NCBI GenBank assembly: GCA_029547145.1
Contig: JAKPPV010000024.1
Location: 144,639 to 208,638 of the forward strand
Length of the DNA: 64,000 nucleotides
From: Methanobacteriota archaeon
Lineage (GTDB): Archaea; Halobacteriota; Methanomicrobia; Methanomicrobiales; Methanospirillaceae
Reading direction: 5' to 3'
The notes beneath the pieces are model-generated. The model was given only the letters and a program-made list of their open reading frames with translations, searched no databases and was not told the DNA's origin. A program made the translations under genes and the position numbers. Shown piece by piece: positions 44,409 to 52,909 of the stretch. Each line of letters begins with the position of its first letter. The first letter of the stretch is position 1.

Positions 44409-45467
44409 TTATTTCGTATCCCCGTGCACGGGTTCCGCCTCTTCGCGGCACCGACTCCGCCCGAGCTCCCGCCGTACCACCAGGAGGGAGCCTATCGCTC
44501 CGATCACGATGTTGTAATAGTAGAGCAGGGCCCGCCAGAGAAGGACGAAGACGCCCACGATCGCGGAAGGCACGATCAGGGCATACAGCGTGGTTGCCGA
44601 GATCTCCGCGATCCCGGAAGAGCCGGGCGTGAGCGGGACCATCATCACGATCGCAATGATCAGCTGGAACAGGAACGACTCCGCGATGAAGGGTGGTTGA
44701 GCGAGGGCGACAAGAATCAGGGACGCGACGAGAAACTCCGATGCCCAGAATCCCGCCGTGCAGAGCCCGCCGGTCAGGAGTCCGCGCCGGCCCTTCGAGG
44801 TGAAGTACAGGAGGCTGGCAAAGAGGTTATCCGCCTCCTGGTTCGCTCCCGCAATCGCCCGGCGCACCCGCTCGCCCGGGAAACGCACCTCCGCCCATCC
44901 AAGGACACGCATGATCAACCGCTTGACCCGTTCGGGACGACGCACGGCGATGGCAAGGAGCAGGATCAGACCGACCATAAAGATCCATGCGACTCCCATG
45001 GCGACGATGATCGAGAGAGGAAGCGACAGCCAGATTGTGCCGAGTGCGAGGATGGCCACCACTCCCATCAGGGAGAGGACGACCCCGTCCAGGACCCGTT
45101 CCATCAGCACCACTGCGGTGGCATCACCAATCTTCATCCCGGACCGGAAGAGCCCGTGGATCCGAACCGGTTCGCCTCCGGCCTGTCCTGGGGTGATCGC
45201 ACCCGCAAAGAGGTTCGCCGTCACGACGAGGAAGGCATACTTCGGGCAGACGCTGTAGTGAAGTGCCTTCGAAAGTTCCGTGAGCCGGTACGCCCAGAAG
45301 ACCAGTGAGAACGTCCGGAGCAGGAGTGCAAGAAGAAGGTACACGGGGTTGAAGTCGAGCAGGAGCTCAAGCGTGGTCCGGTCGACGGTCAGGAAGAGTA
45401 CGACCCCAAGTACAAACAGCGAGAAGCCGATCGAGAGCCATGTCCACCGTCTCTGGGTCCGGTCCAT
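44409..45467 (-). CDS. Flippase-like integral membrane protein (LPG synthase TM / AglD-related family)
   Basis: 352 residues from ATG 45467 (AAGGT upstream; a TTG at 45494 is the longer choice). About eight to nine membrane helices, with the family marks YRLTELSKAL, NLFAGAITPGQAGGEPVR, MERVLDGVVLSLMG and a late PLTPGSSGIAEIS. The GxxxPGxxGE-type motifs are typical of the lysylphosphatidylglycerol synthase transmembrane family, whose archaeal members act in surface glycosylation or lipid flipping. The substrate is unknown. Confidence 0.88.
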   Translation of the reverse strand: MDRTQRRWTWLSIGFSLFVLGVVLFLTVDRTTLELLLDFNPVYLLLALLLRTFSLVFWAYRLTELSKALHYSVCPKYAFLVVTANLFAGAITPGQAGGEPVRIHGLFRSGMKIGDATAVVLMERVLDGVVLSLMGVVAILALGTIWLSLPLSIIVAMGVAWIFMVGLILLLAIAVRRPERVKRLIMRVLGWAEVRFPGERVRRAIAGANQEADNLFASLLYFTSKGRRGLLTGGLCTAGFWASEFLVASLILVALAQPPFIAESFLFQLIIAIVMMVPLTPGSSGIAEISATTLYALIVPSAIVGVFVLLWRALLYYYNIVIGAIGSLLVVRRELGRSRCREEAEPVHGDTK

Positions 45468-45597
45468 CGCGATGGTACCTTGCACGTACTTCAACGGCGT
45501 ACGACTTGAGCATGCCGGACCCTGGTCGATTCGGGCGCGGGCGGGAAAAAACGCGGGAGGAAGAGGGCACCCCCCTGTGTTTCACTCGGGCCGACGG

Positions 45598-46938
45598 TCA
45601 GAGCGCGCGAGATCGGAGGCGTTCGACGACCCTCTCCACCTGTTCAACGGCAGTACCGATGTACCGGGTGGGGTCCAGGAGCGTCTCGATCTCGGAAGGC
45701 CCGACCAGCGCTGTCACCTCCGGTATCTCCCGGAGCACCTCCGCGAGCGGTCGCTGGGATGCACGGGCCTCCATGGAAGCGATACGGATCCGCTCGTGGG
45801 CAACCTGGCGGTCCATCCCCCGCTGCGTAAGCGAGATCATGACGGATTCCGCCATGTTGATGTCGTACAGGATATGCAGATTCTGGTGAATCCGGTCCTC
45901 GTGGAGGACCAGCCCGTCGAGTACGGTGGTCATCAACCGGATGATGTGGTCGCAGAGGATCGATGCCTCGGGAAAGATGACCCGCTCGCAGGAGGAGTTG
46001 GTCAGGTCGCGCTCGTCCCAGAGGGTGTTGTTCTGGAGGGCAGGCTCGACCGTGGCTCGAATCACCCGCGCAAGACCGGAGACCTGCTCGCTCCGGATCG
46101 GGTTGCGCTTGTGGGGCATCGTGGAGGAACCGACCTGCCTTGAGCCGAATGCCTCCTCGACCTCCCCGATCTCCGATCGCTGGAGCGACCGGATCTCGAT
46201 CGCGATCTTATCGAGGGTAGTAGCCACGTTCGCAAGGAAGAAGAAGTATTCGGCGTACCGATCCCTCTGGATCACCTGGTTCGAGACCTCGACCGGGACG
46301 AGCCCGAGGTGCTGCATCATCCGTGCCTGGATCTCGGGTCCCTTCGCCCCGAGGGCCGCCTGTGTCCCGACGGCCCCGGTCAGCTGCCCGACCACGATCC
46401 GGGGTCGGAGCTCACCCAGGCGGTCAAGATGGCGCCCGACCTCCGCCGCCCAGATGGCAAACCGGAGGCCGAATGTGGTTGGTACTCCGATCTGACCGTG
46501 CGTACGGCCCGCGCAGACCAGTCCGCGGGTCTCCACTGCCCGTCGAAGGAGGACCCCTAAGAGCCGGCGGAGTCGCGTCTCGATCAGGTCGATGCTGGCC
46601 CGGAGCTGCAGCCCCGTCGCGGTGTCAAGTATGTCATTAGAGGTGGCTCCGAGGTGGACATAACCACCCGCCTCACCGCACTCCTCGGAGATCGCCTTTA
46701 CGATCGCCATCATATCGTGATTGATCTCCGCCTCGATCTCCCTGGCGCGGGCAAGCGATGCCCGCCGGGCGCCGGTTGCGATCGCGTCCGCGGCATCGGT
46801 CGGGATCATGCCCACCTCCGCCTCGGCACGGGCCAGGGCCACCTCCGCCGCGACGATCGCCTCGAAACGACGCTCCTCCCCCCAGATCCCGCGCATCTCG
46901 GGTGTTCCGTACCGGTACTCAATCGGATGGACCGCCAT
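45598..46938 (-). CDS. purB: Adenylosuccinate lyase
   Basis: 446 residues of the fumarase/aspartase superfamily, acting twice in purine synthesis. Signatures: VHLGATSNDILDTATGLQL, AGRTHGQIGVPTTFGLRFA (general acid His), and the flexible signature loop GSSTMPHKRNPIRSEQV with its catalytic Ser. It is divergent from the radical SAM gene. Full length. Confidence 0.97.
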   Translation of the reverse strand: MAVHPIEYRYGTPEMRGIWGEERRFEAIVAAEVALARAEAEVGMIPTDAADAIATGARRASLARAREIEAEINHDMMAIVKAISEECGEAGGYVHLGATSNDILDTATGLQLRASIDLIETRLRRLLGVLLRRAVETRGLVCAGRTHGQIGVPTTFGLRFAIWAAEVGRHLDRLGELRPRIVVGQLTGAVGTQAALGAKGPEIQARMMQHLGLVPVEVSNQVIQRDRYAEYFFFLANVATTLDKIAIEIRSLQRSEIGEVEEAFGSRQVGSSTMPHKRNPIRSEQVSGLARVIRATVEPALQNNTLWDERDLTNSSCERVIFPEASILCDHIIRLMTTVLDGLVLHEDRIHQNLHILYDINMAESVMISLTQRGMDRQVAHERIRIASMEARASQRPLAEVLREIPEVTALVGPSEIETLLDPTRYIGTAVEQVERVVERLRSRAL

Positions 46939-47027
46939 GGTGCCAGTATATTCGTCCCTGCAGGATAAAAGAGGGGCGGACCCTGCCGATGCCTATTTCG
47001 TCACCACCATCAACCCTGTAAGGCAGC

Positions 47028-48134
47028 ATGTTCTGGCACCTGGTACTGACCGACGAGTGCAACCTATGCTGCTCGTACTGCCGGGCAAAGGCCTTTGAAC
47101 CGGGTGCGGAGCCCTCGCTCCCTTTCGAGTACGACCCGGAGGTTCCGGTCGAACTGGCCGTTGACCCCGCCGAGCTCGCTGCCTTCCTTGCTCGTGATCC
47201 CGAGCCGACTCTGACCTTCTACGGAGGTGAACCGCTCCTCCGTGCGGATCTCATCGAAGAGATCATGGACCTCGTACCGGGCTGCCGGTTCATGCTCCAG
47301 ACGAATGGCCTCCTCCTCGACCGCCTTTCTCCGCACGTTCTCCAGCGGTTCCATACCGTCCTCGTCTCGATCGATGGTCCCGAGGCACTGACCGATCAGC
47401 ACCGGGGCCAGGGAGTGTACGCACGGGTGGTTGCCAACGTCGGGAGGTTGATCGACGCCGGTTTCAATGGCGAGCTGATCGCCCGCATGACCGTGGACGA
47501 GGCGACGGAGATCGTAGAAGCGGTGTTGCACTGCGACGCACTTCCATTCTCCGGCATCCACTGGCAGCTCGATGCAAACTTCTGGGGAGACTATGACCGG
47601 CGCGATTTCTCCGGATGGGTGGAAGGATCCTACAACCCCGGCATCCGCCGGCTTCTGGAGATCTGGGTGGAACGGATCGAGGCAGGGCGGGTACCGCGCT
47701 GGTACCCGTTTCTCGATACCACCTGGGATCTCCTGGCCGGCCGATCGTCTCTCCTCCGGTGCGGGTCTGGACATGCAAACTACACCATCCAGACCGACGG
47801 GCGGATCGTGCCGTGTCCGATCATGACCGGGATGTCCGACCATTACCTGGGTCACATCCGTGATACCGACCCCCTCCGCCTCCCGCATGTCATGGTACCC
47901 GGGGACTGTCCGGGATGCGAGATCGTCAACTTCTGCGGCGGCAGATGCCTCTACTCCGCAGTGACCCAACCCTGGCCCCCCGAACACCGGGCCCTCGTGT
48001 GCGGTACCGTCAGGAACCTGCACGACGCCCTCGTGCAGGTCCTGCCGCGCGTCCAGGCCTCGCTCGACGACGGAACCGTCTTATTGGAGGACTTTGCCCA
48101 CGTGAAGTATAACGGCTGCGAGATCATCCCCTGA
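47028..48134 (+). CDS. SPASM-type radical SAM enzyme, putative peptide modifier (AF1577-like family)
   Basis: 368 residues. The radical SAM Fe-S motif is CNLCCSYC (Cys11, Cys15, Cys18), with TFYGGEPLL and an LQTNGLLLD strand. The C-terminal part has CGSGHANYTIQTDGRIVPCPIM and CPGCEIVNFCGGRCLY, a SPASM-like set of auxiliary-cluster cysteines. This layout matches the methanogen family annotated as putative peptide-modifying radical SAM enzymes. I see no precursor peptide beside it. It is followed 38 bases later by the XPD helicase. Confidence 0.87.
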   Translation: MFWHLVLTDECNLCCSYCRAKAFEPGAEPSLPFEYDPEVPVELAVDPAELAAFLARDPEPTLTFYGGEPLLRADLIEEIMDLVPGCRFMLQTNGLLLDRLSPHVLQRFHTVLVSIDGPEALTDQHRGQGVYARVVANVGRLIDAGFNGELIARMTVDEATEIVEAVLHCDALPFSGIHWQLDANFWGDYDRRDFSGWVEGSYNPGIRRLLEIWVERIEAGRVPRWYPFLDTTWDLLAGRSSLLRCGSGHANYTIQTDGRIVPCPIMTGMSDHYLGHIRDTDPLRLPHVMVPGDCPGCEIVNFCGGRCLYSAVTQPWPPEHRALVCGTVRNLHDALVQVLPRVQASLDDGTVLLEDFAHVKYNGCEIIP

Positions 48135-48172
48135 ACCGAATGCCAATAGAGCAAAGCCCTGGAGGCGCCCAC

Positions 48173-50197
48173 ATGAGAGGGATGGAAGATCCCGACTCCT
48201 GGTTCCCGTACCCCTCCTTCCGCCCGCACCAGAGGGAGATGCTCGCGCTCGCCGCCACGGTCACCAGGGAGGGCGGCATCGCGATGATCGATGCGCCCAC
48301 CGGGAGCGGGAAGTCGAGCATCGTTTCGGCCATGCTCGCTGCGCGTGCCGGTCGCAGGGTGCTGGTCGCGGTCCGGACGGTCAGCCAGCTCGACACCTTC
48401 ATCCGCGAACTCTCGCTCATCCGAAAGAAGCAACCGGCGCTCCGTTTCGCCTACCTGATCGGCAAGGGGAGCATGTGCCCCCTTCCCGGACAGGGCGATG
48501 TCTACCGGCGCTGTGAGGGGGTCAAGGCCTTCTCGACGGCCCTGATGAAGGAACGGGCCCAGAAGGGCTCTCTCGTCCCGGCCCGGGATCCGACCATTCG
48601 TCTCCAGATCAAAAGGCAGGACCCCGAGCACCCCCTCATCTGCCCGTACTATATCGCAAGCCGACACTTCGTGCAGGCCGAAGACTCCGCCTCGCCGAGG
48701 ATGGTACCATCCGCTGCCCTCCGCACGCGGGCCGAACGTCTCGCTGCGGACAGAGTCAGTCCCCGTGACCTTCTGGAGGCCTGCGGTGACTGCTGCCCGT
48801 ACGAGGCGATGCTCCAGGCAGCGAGGAACGCAGACGTCGTCATCCTGAATTTTCATCACCTCTTTGACGACGGGATTCGCGAATCGCTCTTTCAGTCCCT
48901 CGATATCGACTCGCCCGGGGACGTGGTCCTCCTGATCGACGAGGCCCACAACTGTGGCGAGGTGGTACAGGAGATCCAGTCGGTGGAATGCGATGCCGGA
49001 ACAATCGAGCAGGCGGGCCATGAACTCGCGGGGCTTCGGCGGTCCCGGTCATCGGCGGGCGCGATCCTCGAACTCTTACCGCGGATCGAACGGTTCATCG
49101 AGGGGCTCCGGGTCTCCCCGGAGCCGATGGACTGGTTCGACCCCGCCATCTTTTCACGCATGGTCCTCCGGGGCTCGTTCTACCAGTCCGTCTCGCAGGT
49201 CATGGAGGATCTCTCTCTCTTACGTGACTTCATCCGTGAAAAGAAGATCGAGGCGGGCGATTACAGGGAGACCGCGATAGAACGGCTCGCCGAGTTCTTT
49301 GATCGGGTCGATCGCGCAACAAGGGACCCATCTTACCTCACGGTCTTCCGCCGGGTGGACGAGGAGCACCATGCGCTCGCCGTCCGCAACATCGATCCAG
49401 CCCCTCACCTCTCCAGGGTGGCGAGCCTGCCCTGGTGCACCATCCTGATCAGCGGCACCCTCTCACCGGTGGACGCCTACCGGCGTTATTATTTCAACGA
49501 CATCCCGGTGCGGACCATCGAACTGCCGAACGCATTTCCGTCCAGCAACAGGCTCGTGCTTGCCGCGCGTGACATCTCCACCGCGTACTCGCAGCGGCAG
49601 AACCGGGAGAACACGAAACGGATCGAGGACTATATCGTGGCATTCTCCGGGGCACCCGGCAACCTCGCCGTCTACTTCCCTTCATACCAGCTCCTCGATC
49701 AGTTCGCAGGGGCGTGTGCACGCCGGATCAGAAAGAAAAGAACCTTTATCGAACCGAAAGAGGCGGCGGAAGCGAGCGCGGCCTTACGAGATTTCATCGC
49801 CCTTCCCACGAGGGGAGAGGCGGGGATGCTCTTCGCGGTGACGGGCGGCAAGTGGTCCGAGGGGCTCGACTACCGGGGAGAGATGCTCTCCGGTGCGATG
49901 GTCGTCGGGCTCCCGCTCGCTCCGTTCAACCGGGTCCGCCGGATGGTGATCGACCACTTCGTGCGCAAGTTCGGCGATGAGGGGGAGTTCATCTCGTATA
50001 CCCTCCCTGCGATCAATCGTGCGCTCCAGGCACTCGGGAGGGTGCTCAGGACACCCGAGGACAGGGGTCTGCTCGTCCTCGCCGAGCAGCGGTTTCTCGA
50101 GGACCCGGTCAGATCGGGCCTGCCCCCCTGGATGCAGCAGGAGCTCGCACCGGTCGATCTAACGACGTTCAAGGCGGTGATCTCACGGTGGCGGTGA
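48173..50197 (+). CDS. XPD/Rad3-type DNA helicase
   Basis: 674 residues from ATG 48173, placed by TGGAGG eight bases before it; an ATG at 48140 lacks a ribosome site. SF2 helicase with Walker A DAPTGSGKS, the DEAH box in LLIDEAHNCGEVV, and C-terminal motifs including SGTLSPVDAY and a late INRALQALGRVLR (motif VI). Cysteines in GSMCPLPG, YRRCEG, HPLICPYY and GDCCPYE provide the 4Fe-4S domain. It unwinds DNA 5' to 3' in repair. It overlaps the Ogt gene by ten bases. Confidence 0.94.
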   Translation: MRGMEDPDSWFPYPSFRPHQREMLALAATVTREGGIAMIDAPTGSGKSSIVSAMLAARAGRRVLVAVRTVSQLDTFIRELSLIRKKQPALRFAYLIGKGSMCPLPGQGDVYRRCEGVKAFSTALMKERAQKGSLVPARDPTIRLQIKRQDPEHPLICPYYIASRHFVQAEDSASPRMVPSAALRTRAERLAADRVSPRDLLEACGDCCPYEAMLQAARNADVVILNFHHLFDDGIRESLFQSLDIDSPGDVVLLIDEAHNCGEVVQEIQSVECDAGTIEQAGHELAGLRRSRSSAGAILELLPRIERFIEGLRVSPEPMDWFDPAIFSRMVLRGSFYQSVSQVMEDLSLLRDFIREKKIEAGDYRETAIERLAEFFDRVDRATRDPSYLTVFRRVDEEHHALAVRNIDPAPHLSRVASLPWCTILISGTLSPVDAYRRYYFNDIPVRTIELPNAFPSSNRLVLAARDISTAYSQRQNRENTKRIEDYIVAFSGAPGNLAVYFPSYQLLDQFAGACARRIRKKRTFIEPKEAAEASAALRDFIALPTRGEAGMLFAVTGGKWSEGLDYRGEMLSGAMVVGLPLAPFNRVRRMVIDHFVRKFGDEGEFISYTLPAINRALQALGRVLRTPEDRGLLVLAEQRFLEDPVRSGLPPWMQQELAPVDLTTFKAVISRWR

Positions 50198-50655
50198 CGG
50201 AGGGAGCCTGTCGGCTCGGCAGATGGATCGTCCGCGTGACGTGCGAGGATGGAGTCGTTCTCCGGGTCGAGTTCACGGAAGGGGAGCCCTGGGGTCACGT
50301 CCCCGCCCCGATCGCTGCCTACTGCAGGGGCGAACCGGTGGAGCTGGAAGAGCTCCGATCGGTTGCATTGGAGCGGCCCGGAAGGTCGGCGGAGATATAC
50401 CGGGAGTGCCTCGCAACCAGGTATGGCACGACCACCACCTACAGGGCGATCGCACGAACGGTCGGGACGTCGGCACGCGCTGTCGGTCAGGCGTTGCGAC
50501 GTAACCCCACCCCGCTCCTGATCCCGTGTCACCGTGTGATCGCCTCGGACGGTTCGCCTGGCGGCTTCTCGCCCTCGCCGGCAATCAAACAATATCTCCT
50601 TTCGATGGAGAGGGGGTGCCCCCAACGGTTAAACGGTCACGGATTGAACCTCTAG
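50188..50655 (+). CDS. ogt: Methylated-DNA-protein cysteine methyltransferase
   Basis: 155 residues with a GTG start. The acceptor cysteine is in LLIPCHRVIASDGSPGGF, and the DNA-recognition helix region is TTTYRAIARTVGTSARAVGQAL with the Arg finger. It removes alkyl groups from O6-guanine, a suicide reaction. It is coupled to the XPD gene by overlap, so the pair forms a DNA-repair unit. Confidence 0.96.
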   Translation: MAVTEGACRLGRWIVRVTCEDGVVLRVEFTEGEPWGHVPAPIAAYCRGEPVELEELRSVALERPGRSAEIYRECLATRYGTTTTYRAIARTVGTSARAVGQALRRNPTPLLIPCHRVIASDGSPGGFSPSPAIKQYLLSMERGCPQRLNGHGLNL

Positions 50656-50659
50656 GAGC

Positions 50660-51577
50660 ATGAGGATCGCTGTCCTCGGTGCGGGCGCGGTCGGCCTTTC
50701 GATCGCGGCCCGCCTCTCGAACGTGGCCGATGTGGTCGCGGTGACCCGGGAACGGCACGTGAGGGCCATCCGACGGGAGGGATTCCGGTTGACCGGGCGC
50801 TGGGGGGACAACCGGTATGACCTCGATGTCCGCGCCGGAGTTGATCGGGGTGAGAGGTTCGACTATATCCTCGTGACCTGCAAGTCTGTCGATACCGAAA
50901 CGATCGCCACCGGTTACGCAGACCTGATGAAGGATACTGAGGTGGTGAGCCTTCAGAACGGAATCGGGAACGAGGAGGTCCTCTCACGGTTCACGGACCG
51001 GGTGATCGGCGGGATGATCATCACCGGGTTCGAATGGCGGGCCGAGAATGCGGTCCATGTCTCCGTTGAGGGGGGACCGATGCGTCTCGGGCGTTTTCCG
51101 GCGGGGATGGACCGGGAGGTCGCGTCCCTGGTCGAACTCGTCCTTCGTGCCGGCATCCCCGTGGAGGGGACTTCCACCATCCGGAGCGAGATCTGGGGGA
51201 AGACCATGTACAACTGCGCTCTCAACCCCCTCGGAGCCCTGATGAACGTGCCGTACGGACGTCTCGCTGAGCCCCATGCATGGGCGATCATCACCGAGAT
51301 CGTCCGGGAGATCTACGCGGTTGCGAAGGCCGAGGACATCACGCTCGCGTGGCCCCAACCGGCTGATTATCTTCGGTACCTCGCCGACACTCAGCTACCG
51401 AACACGGCGGGACACCACTCTTCGATGCTCCAGGACCTGTTGCGGGGGCGCCGGACCGAGATCGACTTCCTGAACGGTGCGATCGCGCGCATCGCCGGAG
51501 AGCACGGGATCCCGGCTCCTGTGAACAGCTGCATCGCGGACCTGATGCGGTTCCGTGAATCGGTTCAGGGGTCGTGA
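50660..51577 (+). CDS. panE: 2-dehydropantoate 2-reductase (ketopantoate reductase)
   Basis: 305 residues. NADPH fold MRIAVLGAGAVGLSIAARL, then VTCKSVDTE, VVSLQNGIGNEEVL, and the catalytic Lys in IWGKTMYNCALNPLGALM. LPNTAGHHSSMLQDLLRGR with TEIDFLNG is the usual C-terminal signature. It makes pantoate for coenzyme A synthesis. AGGAGC precedes the ATG. Confidence 0.93.
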   Translation: MRIAVLGAGAVGLSIAARLSNVADVVAVTRERHVRAIRREGFRLTGRWGDNRYDLDVRAGVDRGERFDYILVTCKSVDTETIATGYADLMKDTEVVSLQNGIGNEEVLSRFTDRVIGGMIITGFEWRAENAVHVSVEGGPMRLGRFPAGMDREVASLVELVLRAGIPVEGTSTIRSEIWGKTMYNCALNPLGALMNVPYGRLAEPHAWAIITEIVREIYAVAKAEDITLAWPQPADYLRYLADTQLPNTAGHHSSMLQDLLRGRRTEIDFLNGAIARIAGEHGIPAPVNSCIADLMRFRESVQGS

Positions 51578-51581
51578 ACCC

Positions 51582-52187
51582 ATGAAACGATCGGCCGTGA
51601 TACTCGTGGGCGGCGAGGCGGTCAGGGCCGGCGGACAGGAGAAGTATTTTTTTTCCCTCCAGGGGACCACATTCCTCGAACGGCTGATCAGAAGCCTGAC
51701 CCCGATCACGGACGAGGTGGTGATCGTCGCACGGGACGCCGATCAGTGCAACCGGTTCTCTTCGTTCTCCACCGTCCGCGTCACGGTCGACCGTCGCCGT
51801 GGAATCGGACCGATCGGTGGGCTCCACGCAGGGGCCCTGACCGCGACGGGCGAATCCCTCTTCGTTGTGGCCTGCGACATGCCGCTGGTCAATCCCGGGG
51901 TCGTCGAACATCTCTTTTCGCTCCTCGACGATTGGGACGCCGTTATTCCCTGCTGGCGCGAAGACATGCTGGAACCGCTCCATGCCGTCTACCGGCGTGA
52001 CCCGCTCCGCCGGTACCTGGAGGACCACCGGGAGCTCTCCCTCAGGGCGATGATCCGATCCCTCCACTGCCGTTATGTCCCGGTGGAGTCACTGAGAACT
52101 CTCGATCCCGGCTTGAGGACCTTCACGAACATCAACCGGCTCGACGAACTCGCACGCCTCGACGGGGAGATGGGTTCCCAACCCTGA
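51582..52187 (+). CDS. MobA-like molybdenum cofactor guanylyltransferase
   Basis: 201 residues from ATG 51582. A nucleotidyltransferase fold: SAVILVGGEAVRAGGQEKYF (a variant of the GGxSxRMGxDK loop), RRGIGPIGGLHAGALTA, and the metal-binding FVVACDMPLVNPGVV. It would attach GMP to molybdopterin or a tungsten analogue used by formylmethanofuran dehydrogenase. The first loop is unusual, having no Met after Arg. It lies four bases after panE. Confidence 0.85.
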   Translation: MKRSAVILVGGEAVRAGGQEKYFFSLQGTTFLERLIRSLTPITDEVVIVARDADQCNRFSSFSTVRVTVDRRRGIGPIGGLHAGALTATGESLFVVACDMPLVNPGVVEHLFSLLDDWDAVIPCWREDMLEPLHAVYRRDPLRRYLEDHRELSLRAMIRSLHCRYVPVESLRTLDPGLRTFTNINRLDELARLDGEMGSQP

Positions 52188-52234
52188 AGGCAACAGGTTG
52201 TGGGGTTCGTCGTCGGACCGGTCGCATTTTGGTT

Positions 52235-52268
52235 AATTTTATATCACAAATGAACAAAATTATACATC
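52235..52268 (+). promoter_or_regulatory. AT-rich promoter and operator-like region of the ECF operon
   Basis: TTTTATATC (52237-52245) and AAATTATAC (52258-52266) are both TATA-like. AATTTT (52235-52240) and AAAATT (52256-52261) form an inverted repeat around the first. The transporter ATG is over 115 bases downstream, leaving a leader unusually long for this genome. Confidence 0.45.
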
Positions 52269-52384
52269 ATGGTATTGATTTGCATGAACAGTAACCTCTC
52301 CCTGGCCTGCCATGCGGGAGTGGTCCCGACATCCGGTCCAGGATTGCACGCCTGCACAGCACTCACCCCCCGCGGGAGAACGGC

Positions 52385-52909
52385 ATGAAATCAAGGGATA
52401 TTGCTATCGTGGGTATACTGCTCGCGATCGGGGCGATCGTCCGGTATCTCTCGCTCATCATCCCGGGGCCGATCGTCGCCAACCTGGTGATCGCCTTCTA
52501 CTGCCTGGCGATCCTGCTCGTGCTCCCGACGCTCACGGAGGCGATCGGGATCGGTTTTGTTGCCGGTATCGTCTCCGCCCTGATCAGCCACTCGGTCTTC
52601 CCGCCCGGAAACCTCATCTCCGAACCGATCGGGGCGGTTGTCTGCCTGCTGCTCTACCGTCTCCTCAAGGACCGCGTCCCCGCTTCCGAAGGCATCACCA
52701 CATTCATTGCCACCGTTGCATCGGGTTCGTCGTTCGTCCTCGTATCGCTCGTCGCCGTCGCTCCGACGATCCTCTCGAAGTACGCAACACTCGGCGCCTA
52801 CGCCGTGGTCGTGATCCCGATCGTCCTGACGGCTGCCGTCGCCAACGCAGTGATCGCCCAGCTCCTCTACACACCGGCCGCACGCGTGTTGATGAGGGGG
52901 CGCCGATGA
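52385..52909 (+). CDS. ECF transporter substrate-binding (S) component
   Basis: 174 residues with about six membrane helices (AIVGILLAIGAIVRYLSLIIPG, FYCLAILLVLPTLTEAIGIG and others). It shows no Walker motifs and lies directly upstream of the ECF ATPase and T genes, with an ATGA overlap. The vitamin bound cannot be read from sequence. thiM and thiE downstream make a thiamine-related molecule a reasonable guess. Confidence 0.85.
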   Translation: MKSRDIAIVGILLAIGAIVRYLSLIIPGPIVANLVIAFYCLAILLVLPTLTEAIGIGFVAGIVSALISHSVFPPGNLISEPIGAVVCLLLYRLLKDRVPASEGITTFIATVASGSSFVLVSLVAVAPTILSKYATLGAYAVVVIPIVLTAAVANAVIAQLLYTPAARVLMRGRR

